Shown piece after piece: positions 1-7,923 of a stretch of DNA of 64,000 bases. The DNA comes from Flavobacteriaceae bacterium LYZ1037. Its GTDB lineage: Bacteria; Bacteroidota; Bacteroidia; Flavobacteriales; Flavobacteriaceae. The stretch lies in the NCBI GenBank assembly GCA_003144015.1, contig QFWS01000003.1:124001-188000 (forward strand), written 5' to 3'. Every line of letters begins with the position of its first letter. Position 1 is the first letter of the stretch. Under the pieces are notes generated by a model. The model was not told where the DNA came from. It made no database searches and saw only the letters and a program-made list of their open reading frames with translations. The translations under genes were made by a program, and so were the position numbers.

Positions 1-563
1 CAGAACTCGATTTTGTTGGTGGTGGCGAAGAAAGTTTCGGGTATATGGTTGGTGATTTTGTACGAGATAAAGATGCGGTAACTGCAACACTACTTGCTTG
101 CGAAATTGCTGCTCAAGCCAAAGCTAACGGCAGTTCATTTTATAACGAATTAATCAAACTTTACGTAAAACACGGTTTATATAAAGAAAGATTAATATCC
201 TTAACTAAAAAAGGTATTGAAGGTGCTCAAGAAATCAAACAAATGATGGTTGATTTCAGAAAAAAACCACTTACAATTATTAATAATTCAAAAGTTATTA
301 GAATTGAAGACTATCAAAGTTCAATGGCTAAAAACCTTGTTACTAGAATCGAAGAAATGATACCTATTCCAAAATCAAACGTATTGATATATTATACTGA
401 AGATGGGAGCCAGATAGCATTACGACCAAGTGGAACCGAACCAAAAATTAAATTCTATATTAGCGTGAATACAACGCTAGACAATGTGTCAGATTTTATT
501 ATCACGGAACAAAAATTGGAAACCAAGATAGATGCTATCATTAAAGATATGCAACTTAATTAA
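1..563 (+). CDS. Phosphoglucomutase/phosphomannomutase, C-terminal part (5' cut by window)
   Basis: The gene enters from the left edge; its reading frame runs from base 3. The visible part starts with [14 protein letters not shown], the sugar-binding loop of the alpha-D-phosphohexomutase superfamily. It ends with the phosphate-binding loop [12 protein letters not shown], about 45 residues before the stop. These enzymes interconvert hexose 1-phosphate and hexose 6-phosphate in the cytoplasm, feeding sugar-nucleotide synthesis. The catalytic phosphoserine and metal loop lie outside the window, so glucose and mannose specificity cannot be told apart. The stop codon TAA directly abuts the ATG of the next gene, so the two are probably co-transcribed. 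Family assignment is secure; substrate is not. Confidence 0.93.
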   Translation, partial: ELDFVGGGEESFGYMVGDFVRDKDAVTATLLACEIAAQAKANGSSFYNELIKLYVKHGLYKERLISLTKKGIEGAQEIKQMMVDFRKKPLTIINNSKVIRIEDYQSSMAKNLVTRIEEMIPIPKSNVLIYYTEDGSQIALRPSGTEPKIKFYISVNTTLDNVSDFIITEQKLETKIDAIIKDMQLN

Positions 564-2393
564 ATGAAAAAAATAATAAATCAACTTTGGCCATTTATAA
601 AAAAGTTTAAAAAGCACGTTTTTTTAAATGTCTTTTTTAATTTATTATATGCGTTGTTTAGTGCTCTAGCTTTTATTTCGCTTATTCCCATGTTAAATGT
701 TTTATTCGATAAAACATCTGTAGTTACAGAAGCTCCTGTTTGGAATGGCATAAAAGGCATAAAAACTTATGGAGAACAATTATTAAATTATAAAGTTAGT
801 AGTTATTTAGAAGATGGAAATGCACAAATGGCTTTGGTAATTGTTATTTCTTTGGTAATTTCTACCTTTTTACTTAAAAATTTATTTGGCTATATTTCAA
901 TGCAACACATGATGTATCTTAAAAATGGGGTTCTCAACAACCTTAGAAAAGATATGTACAAAAAAATTATCGAGCTACCTTTAAGTTTTTATTCTAAAAA
1001 ACAAAAAGGAGATGTCATGGCCAGAATTCTAGGTGATATTAATGAAATGCAAAACTCTTTCTTTATTGTTTTAGAACTTATTGTAAGAGAACCAGCAACT
1101 ATTATTTTCTCTTTAATTTTCATGTTTACCTTTAGCTGGAAACTAACACTATTTGTTTTACTATTTATACCGGTTGCAGGACTTTTAATCTCTAGATTAG
1201 GAAAAAGCTTAAAAAGCAATTCTTTAAAAGCTCAACAAGAATCTGGAAAATTAATCTCAATTGTAGAAGAATCTTTAACAGGTTTAAAAATTGTTAAAAG
1301 TTATAATGCTGAGCCTATTTTTAAAAATAATTTCACCAGTTCAGCAGATAGAATTTTAAGGCTTTCTAATAAAATAGGACTCAAAAATAATCTAGCTGGA
1401 CCTGTTAGTGAAGTTTTAGGAATTACTACTATTGCTGTTCTGTTATGGTATGGTGGCCAATTGGTACTTGTAGATAAAGTGATTGAAGGCACAGATTTTT
1501 TAGCGTTTATGGGATTGTCTTATGCTATTTTAACCCCAGCAAAAGCTATAAGTAAAGCATCTTATCGTGTTAAAAATGGCATGGCAGCAGCCGATCGTGT
1601 TTTCGAAATTTTACACGAACAGGATACTATGGCCGATTTACCTAATGCGACTGTATTATCTGACTTTAATAAAGAATTGACTATTAATAATATGTCTTTT
1701 AAATATGATAATGATCTTGTCCTTAAAAACTTCAGCATTAAAGTACCAAAAGGGAAAACCGTTGCCCTTGTTGGACAGTCTGGATCCGGTAAAAGCACCA
1801 TTGCAAACTTGGTTACAAGATTCTACGATATTAACGAAGGAAGTATTAACATAGACGGAATTAATATTAAAAATGTTACTAAAAAATCTTTAAGAGATCT
1901 TATGGGGTTAGTCACTCAAGACTCCATCCTATTTAACGATTCTATAAAAAATAATATACTCATTGGAAAACCAAATGCTACCGAAGATGAAATTATTGAA
2001 GCTTTAAAAATTGCTAATGCTTGGGAATTTGTTAAAGACCTACCGAGTGGCATTGAAACCAATGTTGGAGATGCAGGAAATAATTTCTCTGGAGGCCAAA
2101 AGCAGCGTTTAAGTATTGCTAGAGCTGTATTAAAAAATCCTCCAATCATGATTTTAGACGAAGCAACTTCTGCCTTAGACACAGAAAGCGAACGCTTAGT
2201 GCAAATTGCTTTAGAGAATATGATGAAGAACAGAACATCTATAGTAATTGCTCATAGATTATCAACTATCCAAAATGCAGACGAAATTATCGTGATGCAA
2301 AAAGGTGAAATTGTAGAACAAGGAGCGCATCAAGAATTATTAGACAAAAACGGTATGTACAAAAAGCTGGTCGACATGCAAAGTTTTGAGTAA
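564..2393 (+). CDS. ABC transporter, fused permease and ATPase (MsbA-like exporter)
   Basis: A 609-residue half-transporter with an ABC exporter membrane domain (about residues 15-330, six hydrophobic spans expected) followed by the nucleotide-binding domain. Visible ATPase motifs are Walker A GQSGSGKST (about residue 404), signature NFSGGQKQR (about 507), Walker B MILDEATSALD (about 528) and the switch histidine in IVIAHRLST. The architecture and length match homodimeric exporters of the MsbA/LmrA/BmrA kind, which flip lipids or drugs across the inner membrane. The sequence does not show the substrate. It follows the phosphohexomutase with no gap (TAAATG) and is closed by a hairpin terminator, making a two-gene or longer operon. 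Confidence 0.92.
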   Translation: MKKIINQLWPFIKKFKKHVFLNVFFNLLYALFSALAFISLIPMLNVLFDKTSVVTEAPVWNGIKGIKTYGEQLLNYKVSSYLEDGNAQMALVIVISLVISTFLLKNLFGYISMQHMMYLKNGVLNNLRKDMYKKIIELPLSFYSKKQKGDVMARILGDINEMQNSFFIVLELIVREPATIIFSLIFMFTFSWKLTLFVLLFIPVAGLLISRLGKSLKSNSLKAQQESGKLISIVEESLTGLKIVKSYNAEPIFKNNFTSSADRILRLSNKIGLKNNLAGPVSEVLGITTIAVLLWYGGQLVLVDKVIEGTDFLAFMGLSYAILTPAKAISKASYRVKNGMAAADRVFEILHEQDTMADLPNATVLSDFNKELTINNMSFKYDNDLVLKNFSIKVPKGKTVALVGQSGSGKSTIANLVTRFYDINEGSINIDGINIKNVTKKSLRDLMGLVTQDSILFNDSIKNNILIGKPNATEDEIIEALKIANAWEFVKDLPSGIETNVGDAGNNFSGGQKQRLSIARAVLKNPPIMILDEATSALDTESERLVQIALENMMKNRTSIVIAHRLSTIQNADEIIVMQKGEIVEQGAHQELLDKNGMYKKLVDMQSFE

Positions 2394-2414
2394 ACTAGAA
2401 TAAACTTATAAATT

Positions 2415-2449
2415 AAAAAAGGACAACATTTACATGCTGTCCTTTTTTG
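2415..2449 (+). terminator. Rho-independent terminator after the ABC transporter
   Basis: AAAGGACAACAT and ATGCTGTCCTTT form a 12-bp stem with one A/C mismatch, followed by a T run. It lies 22 bases after the stop codon. Confidence 0.85.
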
Positions 2450-2671
2450 CTATTGTTAGACTTGGGGAAAACTAACAAATAAGTAGGTTGGTTGCTGTAA
2501 ACATAAAACAAATTTGTATATAAACCAAATAAAATATGCTACTCATCGTATTAAACATGCTGTTTGTCGATGATTTCTAATTCATACTATTGATTTACAA
2601 TTGATTAGCTTTTTTATTCTTTTTTGATTAAACTTTTAGTAATTTGTAGTGTCTAATAATAAAACATACGA

Positions 2672-3214
2672 GTGACTGAGGAATTAAATCTTGTTGAGCA
2701 ACTTAAATCAGAAGACACAAAAGAGGCTGCCTTTAGAGAGTTAATTACTCAATATAAAGAACGTTTATATTGGCATATTCGAAATATTGTTAAATCTCAT
2801 GACGATACAGACGATGTCCTACAAAACACTTTTATTAAAATTTTCAAAAACATTCATAACTTTAAAGGAGACAGCAAACTCTTTTCATGGATGTATAGAA
2901 TAGCAACAAATGAGTCTTTAACTTTTATAAAACAAAGAGCAAAACATTTACAAATCTCGAACGAAGAAGCACAACAACTTGCTATAAATAACTTGAAAGC
3001 TGATGTTTATTTTGAAGGAGATGATATTCAATATAAATTACAACTGGCAATTGCAAAGTTGCCTGAGAAACAACAATTGGTATTTAACATGAAGTACTTT
3101 CAAGACCTTACTTATAAAAACATGTCCGACATTTTAGAAACAAGTGAAGGAGCACTAAAGGCATCATACCACATTGCTTCAAAAAAAGTTGAAGAGTATT
3201 TAACTAACAATTAA
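2672..3214 (+). CDS. ECF-type RNA polymerase sigma-70 factor
   Basis: A 180-residue sigma factor with the two ECF domains only. Region 2 spans about residues 25-95 (DDTDDVLQNTFIKIFKN, then FSWMYRIATNES). Region 4 is a helix-turn-helix at about residues 125-178 (LPEKQQLVFNMKYFQDLTY, ILETSEGALKASYH). The start is GTG at 2672: the frame has a TAA at 2660-2662 and no ATG between. A TAATTTG element at 2640-2646 may be its promoter. The next two genes follow within 35 bases: a protein with one membrane span and a small secreted protein. Such sigma operons are common in flavobacteria. The signal and target promoters are not visible here. Confidence 0.93.
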   Translation: MTEELNLVEQLKSEDTKEAAFRELITQYKERLYWHIRNIVKSHDDTDDVLQNTFIKIFKNIHNFKGDSKLFSWMYRIATNESLTFIKQRAKHLQISNEEAQQLAINNLKADVYFEGDDIQYKLQLAIAKLPEKQQLVFNMKYFQDLTYKNMSDILETSEGALKASYHIASKKVEEYLTNN

Positions 3215-3247
3215 ACTTTTATTATAAAAAACAGTCTAAACATTAAG

Positions 3248-3745
3248 ATGAAAAAGAATAGTATCCATAATATAAAAAAATCGGGATTAAAAACTCCTGA
3301 AAATTATTTTTCCAATTTGGAAGAAACTATTATGTCACAAATACATCTAAATGAAAACATAAATAAATCAGCATTTAAAACTCCTGAAAATTATTTTGAG
3401 ACCCTTGAAGATAGAATTATCAATCAAGTTCAAGACAAAAAAGAAACAAAAGTTATTTCATTAATATCTAAACGACATATATTAACCATTTCAAGTGTTG
3501 CAGCTGCCATTGTAATATTATTTAATCTTAATATATTTAATAACAGTATCTCTTTTGACGAGATAGAAACCGAAGCTTTAGAAAATTATGTCTCGAATCA
3601 GGATTTAGAAACGTTAGATATGGAGGCTGAAATTATTGAAGACATCGATATTTCATCATTTATTTTAGAGGATGCTATTAGTGATGCATCTCTTGAAAAC
3701 TATCTATACAATTCATCAGACTTTGAAGATTACATGTCTGAATAA
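3248..3745 (+). CDS. Single-span membrane protein of an ECF sigma operon, possible anti-sigma factor
   Basis: A 165-residue protein with no enzyme motif that I recognise. Two tandem copies of a short motif open it: LKTPENYFSNLEETIMSQI (about residues 15-33) and FKTPENYFETLEDRIINQV (about 43-61). One hydrophobic span follows (about 75-97, TISSVAAAIVILFNLNIF). The rest is a strongly acidic tail rich in Asp and Glu. The TPENYF motif is a mark I associate with flavobacterial proteins encoded right behind ECF sigma factors. A cytoplasmic N-terminus, one membrane span and an external acidic domain would fit an anti-sigma factor, but that function is inferred from position and topology only. Confidence 0.75.
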   Translation: MKKNSIHNIKKSGLKTPENYFSNLEETIMSQIHLNENINKSAFKTPENYFETLEDRIINQVQDKKETKVISLISKRHILTISSVAAAIVILFNLNIFNNSISFDEIETEALENYVSNQDLETLDMEAEIIEDIDISSFILEDAISDASLENYLYNSSDFEDYMSE

Positions 3746-3757
3746 CATTTTATACAA

Positions 3758-4201
3758 ATGAAAAAAAACATCCTTATTACCTTATTAATACTCTTGAGCC
3801 TCACAGGTTTCGCTCAAGACAAACACGAAAAAATAAAAGCTCTTAAAACAGCTTATATTACTGAGCAGTTAAATTTGTCTAAAACTGAAGCAGAGAAATT
3901 TTGGCCTATTTATAATAAATATGAAGAAGAAAAAAGTGCTATAAAAAGTGAAAGCCATAAAGACAGAAAAGATATTGATTATAATAAATTAACTGAGGTC
4001 GAAGCCAATGCCATGCTGGTTGAAATGAAAGCCTTAAACAATAGACGATACAAAATCTACAACAATCTGATTACCGATCTACAACAGGTCATTTCGTCCA
4101 AAAAAATTGTTCAACTAAAAAAGGCAGAAATGGACTTCAACAGAAAAATGTTTGATGAGTATCGAAAAAGGCATCATCCCGAACATAAAGAAAAACCATA
4201 A
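3758..4201 (+). CDS. Small secreted helical protein of an ECF sigma operon
   Basis: A 147-residue protein with a clear Sec signal peptide (MKKNILITLLILLSLTGFAQ, cleavage after about residue 20). The rest is a charged, mostly helical body containing LNLSKTEAEKFWPIYNKYEEE. That pattern occurs in Bacteroidota proteins labelled sensor of ECF-type sigma factor and somewhat resembles Spy/CpxP periplasmic helpers. It ends with a His/Lys-rich tail (RKRHHPEHKEKP). It lies 12 bases after the membrane protein and closes the three-gene sigma operon. A periplasmic sensing or chaperone role is plausible but not shown by the sequence. Confidence 0.75.
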   Translation: MKKNILITLLILLSLTGFAQDKHEKIKALKTAYITEQLNLSKTEAEKFWPIYNKYEEEKSAIKSESHKDRKDIDYNKLTEVEANAMLVEMKALNNRRYKIYNNLITDLQQVISSKKIVQLKKAEMDFNRKMFDEYRKRHHPEHKEKP

Positions 4202-4229
4202 AAAAAGAAGCCAATTGGCTTCTTTTTTT
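4201..4229. terminator. Bidirectional terminator between convergent genes
   Basis: AAAAAAGAAGCCAA pairs perfectly with TTGGCTTCTTTTTT. A-tract and T-tract on either side let it work on both strands, between the sigma operon and the convergent YCF48-like gene whose stop codon overlaps it. Confidence 0.9.
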
Positions 4230-5271
4230 ATTTAAATTTCAGCTTACTTATTCTTCCATGTCCAGCTGCATAAGCAATACTATCATTTAAAAATCTTAAA
4301 GTATAAAATCCTTCCTTACTTAAATTTCGCCAGGTAACTCCTCCATCATTACTATAATCTATTCCTTTAAAACCAACCGTTACTAACTCTTTTCCTTCTC
4401 TGTTTGGAACATACCGAACACAACTTCTATAACCAGGATTTTGTCCATTGGCAATTAAGTTCCATGTTTTTCCACCATCGGTAGTAGTTATTTTATTAGC
4501 TGTATTGTTATCTGGTTTTGTATAATCTCCTCCTATACCAAAGCCAATGTACTCATCGTAAAAAGCAATAGAATAGATCCCTTCTGTTTCTTTTTCGTTA
4601 ATAATTGGAGTTTGTACTACATCCCAAGTCAAGCCCTTATTTTTAGATAAATAAACTCTTCCTGATGTTGTTGCAACCCAAGTGTTATTACCAGAAATAG
4701 CAATATTGGTATTGCTTGCTGCAAAAGCACCTTCACTTTCAATTCCTATTGGCAACTTACTACAAGGCACTTTATTCCATGTATGTCCACCATCTCTAGT
4801 TATAATGATACTTAAACACTCTTCTGTAGTATCACCAATGGCTATTCCTTCTTTATCATTCCAAAAGGTCAAGGCATCGTAAAAAACTTTAGGGTGCTCT
4901 TCTAAATAGACCAAATCCATACTTCCTTTGTCTCCAGTTTTAAATAACAAAGCTGGATTACCAACACTTAACATAAAAAAATCTGTTGCTGTATGAGCAA
5001 TAGACCTAAATTCTAATTGTAATGAGTCGAGTTCTTGTTTAGAAATCTGCCAATTTGCCTTCTTTGGATTATAAAGTCCATATGTGCCATTATTAGCTGC
5101 AAAAGCCAGGCTTCCATCATCTAAAATATCAATAGCTCTAATACTCAACAAAGAATCTTTTAAAATAGACTCAATTTCTATAGACTTAAAATCCCTTGGA
5201 ATAAATACTTCATTTTCTTTACATGAAATCAATAATCCACAACCAAGAATAAAACAAATAAGGTATCTCAT
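4228..5271 (-). CDS. YCF48/BNR-like repeat lipoprotein
   Basis: A 347-residue protein with a lipoprotein signal (MRYLICFILGCGLLISC, lipobox cysteine at residue 17). The body is made of repeated blades containing ITRDGGHTWN, LSKNKGLTWDV, ITTTDGGKTWN and YSNDGGVTWRN. These are Asp-box/BNR repeats as in YCF48-type beta-propellers, so a six- or seven-bladed propeller anchored outside the cytoplasm is expected. Flavobacterial relatives are often labelled oxidoreductase without biochemical support. No catalytic residues can be named. It is transcribed towards the sigma operon and away from the RNA methyltransferase gene, and appears to stand alone. Confidence 0.85.
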   Translation of the reverse strand: MRYLICFILGCGLLISCKENEVFIPRDFKSIEIESILKDSLLSIRAIDILDDGSLAFAANNGTYGLYNPKKANWQISKQELDSLQLEFRSIAHTATDFFMLSVGNPALLFKTGDKGSMDLVYLEEHPKVFYDALTFWNDKEGIAIGDTTEECLSIIITRDGGHTWNKVPCSKLPIGIESEGAFAASNTNIAISGNNTWVATTSGRVYLSKNKGLTWDVVQTPIINEKETEGIYSIAFYDEYIGFGIGGDYTKPDNNTANKITTTDGGKTWNLIANGQNPGYRSCVRYVPNREGKELVTVGFKGIDYSNDGGVTWRNLSKEGFYTLRFLNDSIAYAAGHGRISKLKFK

Positions 5272-5346
5272 TTTATAATTTTTTGAGGAAAGATAAGTCT
5301 ATTCATCTAAATAATAAAAACATTCGTGAAATCGTAGCAATTAACG

Positions 5347-5354
5347 TAACTTTG
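5347..5354 (+). promoter_or_regulatory. -7 promoter element of the RNA methyltransferase gene
   Basis: TAACTTTG matches the Bacteroidota -7 consensus TAnnTTTG. It ends 18 bases before the ATG at 5373 and shows that the longer reading frame from a TTG at 5283 is not the real gene start. Confidence 0.7.
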
Positions 5355-5372
5355 CAAGCTTATAAAATTACA

Positions 5373-6587
5373 ATGAGATTACACAGGAATTTATGTTTTG
5401 CAACAATTGACGGTTTAACGTTAATCTTCAATGAAGGAAAATATGCCGATAAAGTTATTCAACAATTATTAAAACGAGATAAACGTTGGGGAGCAAGAGA
5501 TCGTGCTTTTGTTGCCGAAACCACATACGAAATAGTAAGATGGAAGCGCTTATATAGTGAAATTGCTGAAGTAAAAGAACCTTACAGTCGTGAAGATTTA
5601 TGGCGAGTATTTGCTGTTTGGGCCACCTTAAGAGGTATCAAATTACCTGATTGGAAATATTTCGAAAACACACCTACACGAAAAATTAAAGGACGATTCG
5701 ACGAACTTTCTAAAATTAGAAAATTTAAAGAATCTATTCCAGACTGGTTAGACGAAGTAGGTGAAAAAGAACTTGGAAAAGCTGTTTGGACCAAAGAAAT
5801 TGCTGCATTAAACGAACAAGCAGATGTTATTTTAAGAGTGAACACCCTTAAAACAACAAAAGAAAAATTACAATCTGAATTATTCGATTTAGACATTGAA
5901 ACCGAATTTATAAAAGATCATCCTAGCGCTTTAAGATTAAAAGAACGTGCCAATGTTTTTACTACTGACGCTTTTCAAAATGGGCATTTTGAAGTTCAAG
6001 ACGCCTCTTCACAATTAGTTGCAGAATTTTTAAATGTAGAACCAGGTATGCGTGTGGTTGATGCTTGTGCTGGTGCTGGTGGGAAAGCTTTACATCTAGC
6101 TTCTCTAATGGAAAATAAGGGTCAGATTATCGCCATGGATATCTACGATAATAAATTAAAAGAATTAAAACGTAGAGCTAAACGTAATGGGGCACATAAT
6201 ATAGAGCCTAGACATATAGATTCTACTAAAGTTATCAAAAAATTATACGGCAAAGCTGATCGTGTTCTTATAGATGCACCTTGTTCTGGACTTGGTATTT
6301 TACGTAGAAACCCTGATGCTAAATGGAAATTACAACCAGAATTTATTGAAAACATCAAACAAACACAACAAGAAATTCTTCAGCAATACTCTAGAATGGT
6401 AAAACCCGGAGGACAGCTAGTATATGCCACTTGTTCTATTCTACCTTCTGAAAATAAAAAGCAAGTGGATACTTTTTTAACATCAGAAATGGGAAAAGAT
6501 TTTACCTTTGTAAAAGATAAAAGCATTTTATCTCACAAATCTGGTTTCGACGGATTTTACATGGCATTATTAGAAAATAAAAAATAA
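5373..6587 (+). CDS. RsmB/NOP2/Sun-family rRNA (cytosine-C5) methyltransferase
   Basis: A 404-residue S-adenosylmethionine-dependent methyltransferase of the RsmB/NOP2/Sun family, expected to make m5C in ribosomal RNA. An N-terminal NusB-like helical part (about residues 1-140) precedes the Rossmann-fold catalytic domain. Visible motifs are DACAGAGGKALHLA (SAM binding), VLIDAPCSGLGILRRNP (motif IV with its cysteine) and VYATCSILPSEN (motif VI, catalytic TC). The ATG at 5373 is chosen because a TAACTTTG promoter lies just upstream; an in-frame TTG at 5283 would place that promoter inside the gene. The secreted nuclease gene follows after 6 bases. The exact rRNA position modified is not deducible. 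Confidence 0.9.
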   Translation: MRLHRNLCFATIDGLTLIFNEGKYADKVIQQLLKRDKRWGARDRAFVAETTYEIVRWKRLYSEIAEVKEPYSREDLWRVFAVWATLRGIKLPDWKYFENTPTRKIKGRFDELSKIRKFKESIPDWLDEVGEKELGKAVWTKEIAALNEQADVILRVNTLKTTKEKLQSELFDLDIETEFIKDHPSALRLKERANVFTTDAFQNGHFEVQDASSQLVAEFLNVEPGMRVVDACAGAGGKALHLASLMENKGQIIAMDIYDNKLKELKRRAKRNGAHNIEPRHIDSTKVIKKLYGKADRVLIDAPCSGLGILRRNPDAKWKLQPEFIENIKQTQQEILQQYSRMVKPGGQLVYATCSILPSENKKQVDTFLTSEMGKDFTFVKDKSILSHKSGFDGFYMALLENKK

Positions 6588-6593
6588 ATACTT

Positions 6594-7754
6594 ATGAAAC
6601 ACATTTACTTTATAATAGGATTATTATTAGTAGCTACAACTGCTTCTGCACAAATTCCAACAAATTATTATAGCTCTGCAACAGGAACTGGTTACGCCTT
6701 AAAAACACAATTAAAAAAAATAATTGATGATGTAAACGATGGTTTATCAACCGAGTACACATCAATTAATCTTAGTTATGGTGATCTATATGATACGTTT
6801 GAACTATCAGATAAAGATTTTTATTTCGAAAACAATGGAACACTTTTAGACATGTATTCTGAGGGTGTTATAGCTGTTCCTGGACCAGCAAATGGTATAA
6901 ACGATACAGATTCTTATGAGTATACTTATGGATCTGCTCAACAAGATGATGGTACATTGGGTACAGAAGAAGGACAACGTTTTAATAGAGAACATATCAT
7001 TCCACAAGCAGTTTTTGATGGAGATACACCAATGAAAAATGATGCGCATTTTGTTGTACCTACTGATAAATATGTAAATGGCCGAAGAGATAATTTCCCT
7101 TTTGGAGTTGTTCAAAATGCAACTTTAATAACAACAAATGGTTCAAAATTAGGAAACAATTTAAACTCTGGATATTCAGCAGGTTATACAGATACTGTTT
7201 TCGAACCTATCGATGAGTTTAAAGGAGATATAGCTAGAATGTATTTTTATTTTGTAACTAGATATGAAGATGACATGACTAGTTTTAACCAATACGATAT
7301 GTTTGATGGTTCTAACGACAAATGTTTTACAGATACTTTTTTAAACATCTTATATACATGGCATGTAAACGATCCTGTATCTCAGCGTGAAATTGACAGA
7401 AATAATAATATAGATGGTATTGGAAATACCACAAGACAAAGAAACAGAAACCCTTTTATTGACAATCCTCAATACGTATTAGATATTTGGCAAAATGAGC
7501 TTACTATAAACGAATTTGAAATTACAAATACAATCAAAATGTTTCCTAATCCTGCTAAAGGTAATGTAGTAACAATTTCGACTAATGATGACATATTAGT
7601 TGAAGTTTATGATATTTTAGGTAAAAAAATAAAATCTCAAAACATATCATCAAATCTAAATAAATTAGATATTTCTAGACTTTCTAAAGGTATTTACTTA
7701 GTAAAACTTAATTCATCTAAGGGCAGTACCACAAAAAAATTAATTAAACAATAA
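6594..7754 (+). CDS. Secreted endonuclease I family nuclease with type IX sorting domain
   Basis: A 386-residue extracellular nuclease. It has a Sec signal peptide (about residues 1-20, ending TTASAQ). An endonuclease I domain (about 50-290) contains FNREHIIPQAVF with the catalytic-type His, and the downstream DAHFVVPTDKYVNGRR. The C-terminus (about 315-386) is a type A sorting domain of the type IX secretion system: MFPNPAKGN, VEVYDILGKKI, LSKGIYLVKL, KKLIKQ. The protein therefore probably crosses the outer membrane and degrades DNA or RNA outside the cell for phosphate or nucleosides. It lies 6 bases after the RNA methyltransferase gene and ends in a hairpin terminator. Confidence 0.92.
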   Translation: MKHIYFIIGLLLVATTASAQIPTNYYSSATGTGYALKTQLKKIIDDVNDGLSTEYTSINLSYGDLYDTFELSDKDFYFENNGTLLDMYSEGVIAVPGPANGINDTDSYEYTYGSAQQDDGTLGTEEGQRFNREHIIPQAVFDGDTPMKNDAHFVVPTDKYVNGRRDNFPFGVVQNATLITTNGSKLGNNLNSGYSAGYTDTVFEPIDEFKGDIARMYFYFVTRYEDDMTSFNQYDMFDGSNDKCFTDTFLNILYTWHVNDPVSQREIDRNNNIDGIGNTTRQRNRNPFIDNPQYVLDIWQNELTINEFEITNTIKMFPNPAKGNVVTISTNDDILVEVYDILGKKIKSQNISSNLNKLDISRLSKGIYLVKLNSSKGSTTKKLIKQ

Positions 7755-7774
7755 GCATTGTGTAACAAAATATT

Positions 7775-7809
7775 AAAAAAGCGCCTTAATATAAAGTCGC
7801 TTTTTTTTT
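7775..7809 (+). terminator. Terminator after the secreted nuclease
   Basis: AAAAAAGCGCCTT and AAGTCGCTTTTTT pair with one internal C/T mismatch and are followed by a run of nine T. Confidence 0.85.
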
Positions 7810-7878
7810 GGTTAATAACGACGTGGATAACTCTAAATTTTCAATAATTTATATAGTAATTATTATGCTGAAAAAAAG

Positions 7879-7886
7879 TAAATTTG
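7879..7886 (+). promoter_or_regulatory. -7 promoter element of purL
   Basis: TAAATTTG fits TAnnTTTG and lies 37 bases before the purL ATG, after the upstream terminator. No purine riboswitch-like fold is evident in the short leader. Confidence 0.7.
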
Positions 7887-7923
7887 CACTTTAAAAGAAA
7901 CAACATAATCTAACTCATACATA

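Noticed and set aside
5283-5372. Upstream TTG start for the RNA methyltransferase
   Set aside because: A TAACTTTG promoter lies inside this extension and the added residues do not look like the family N-terminus.
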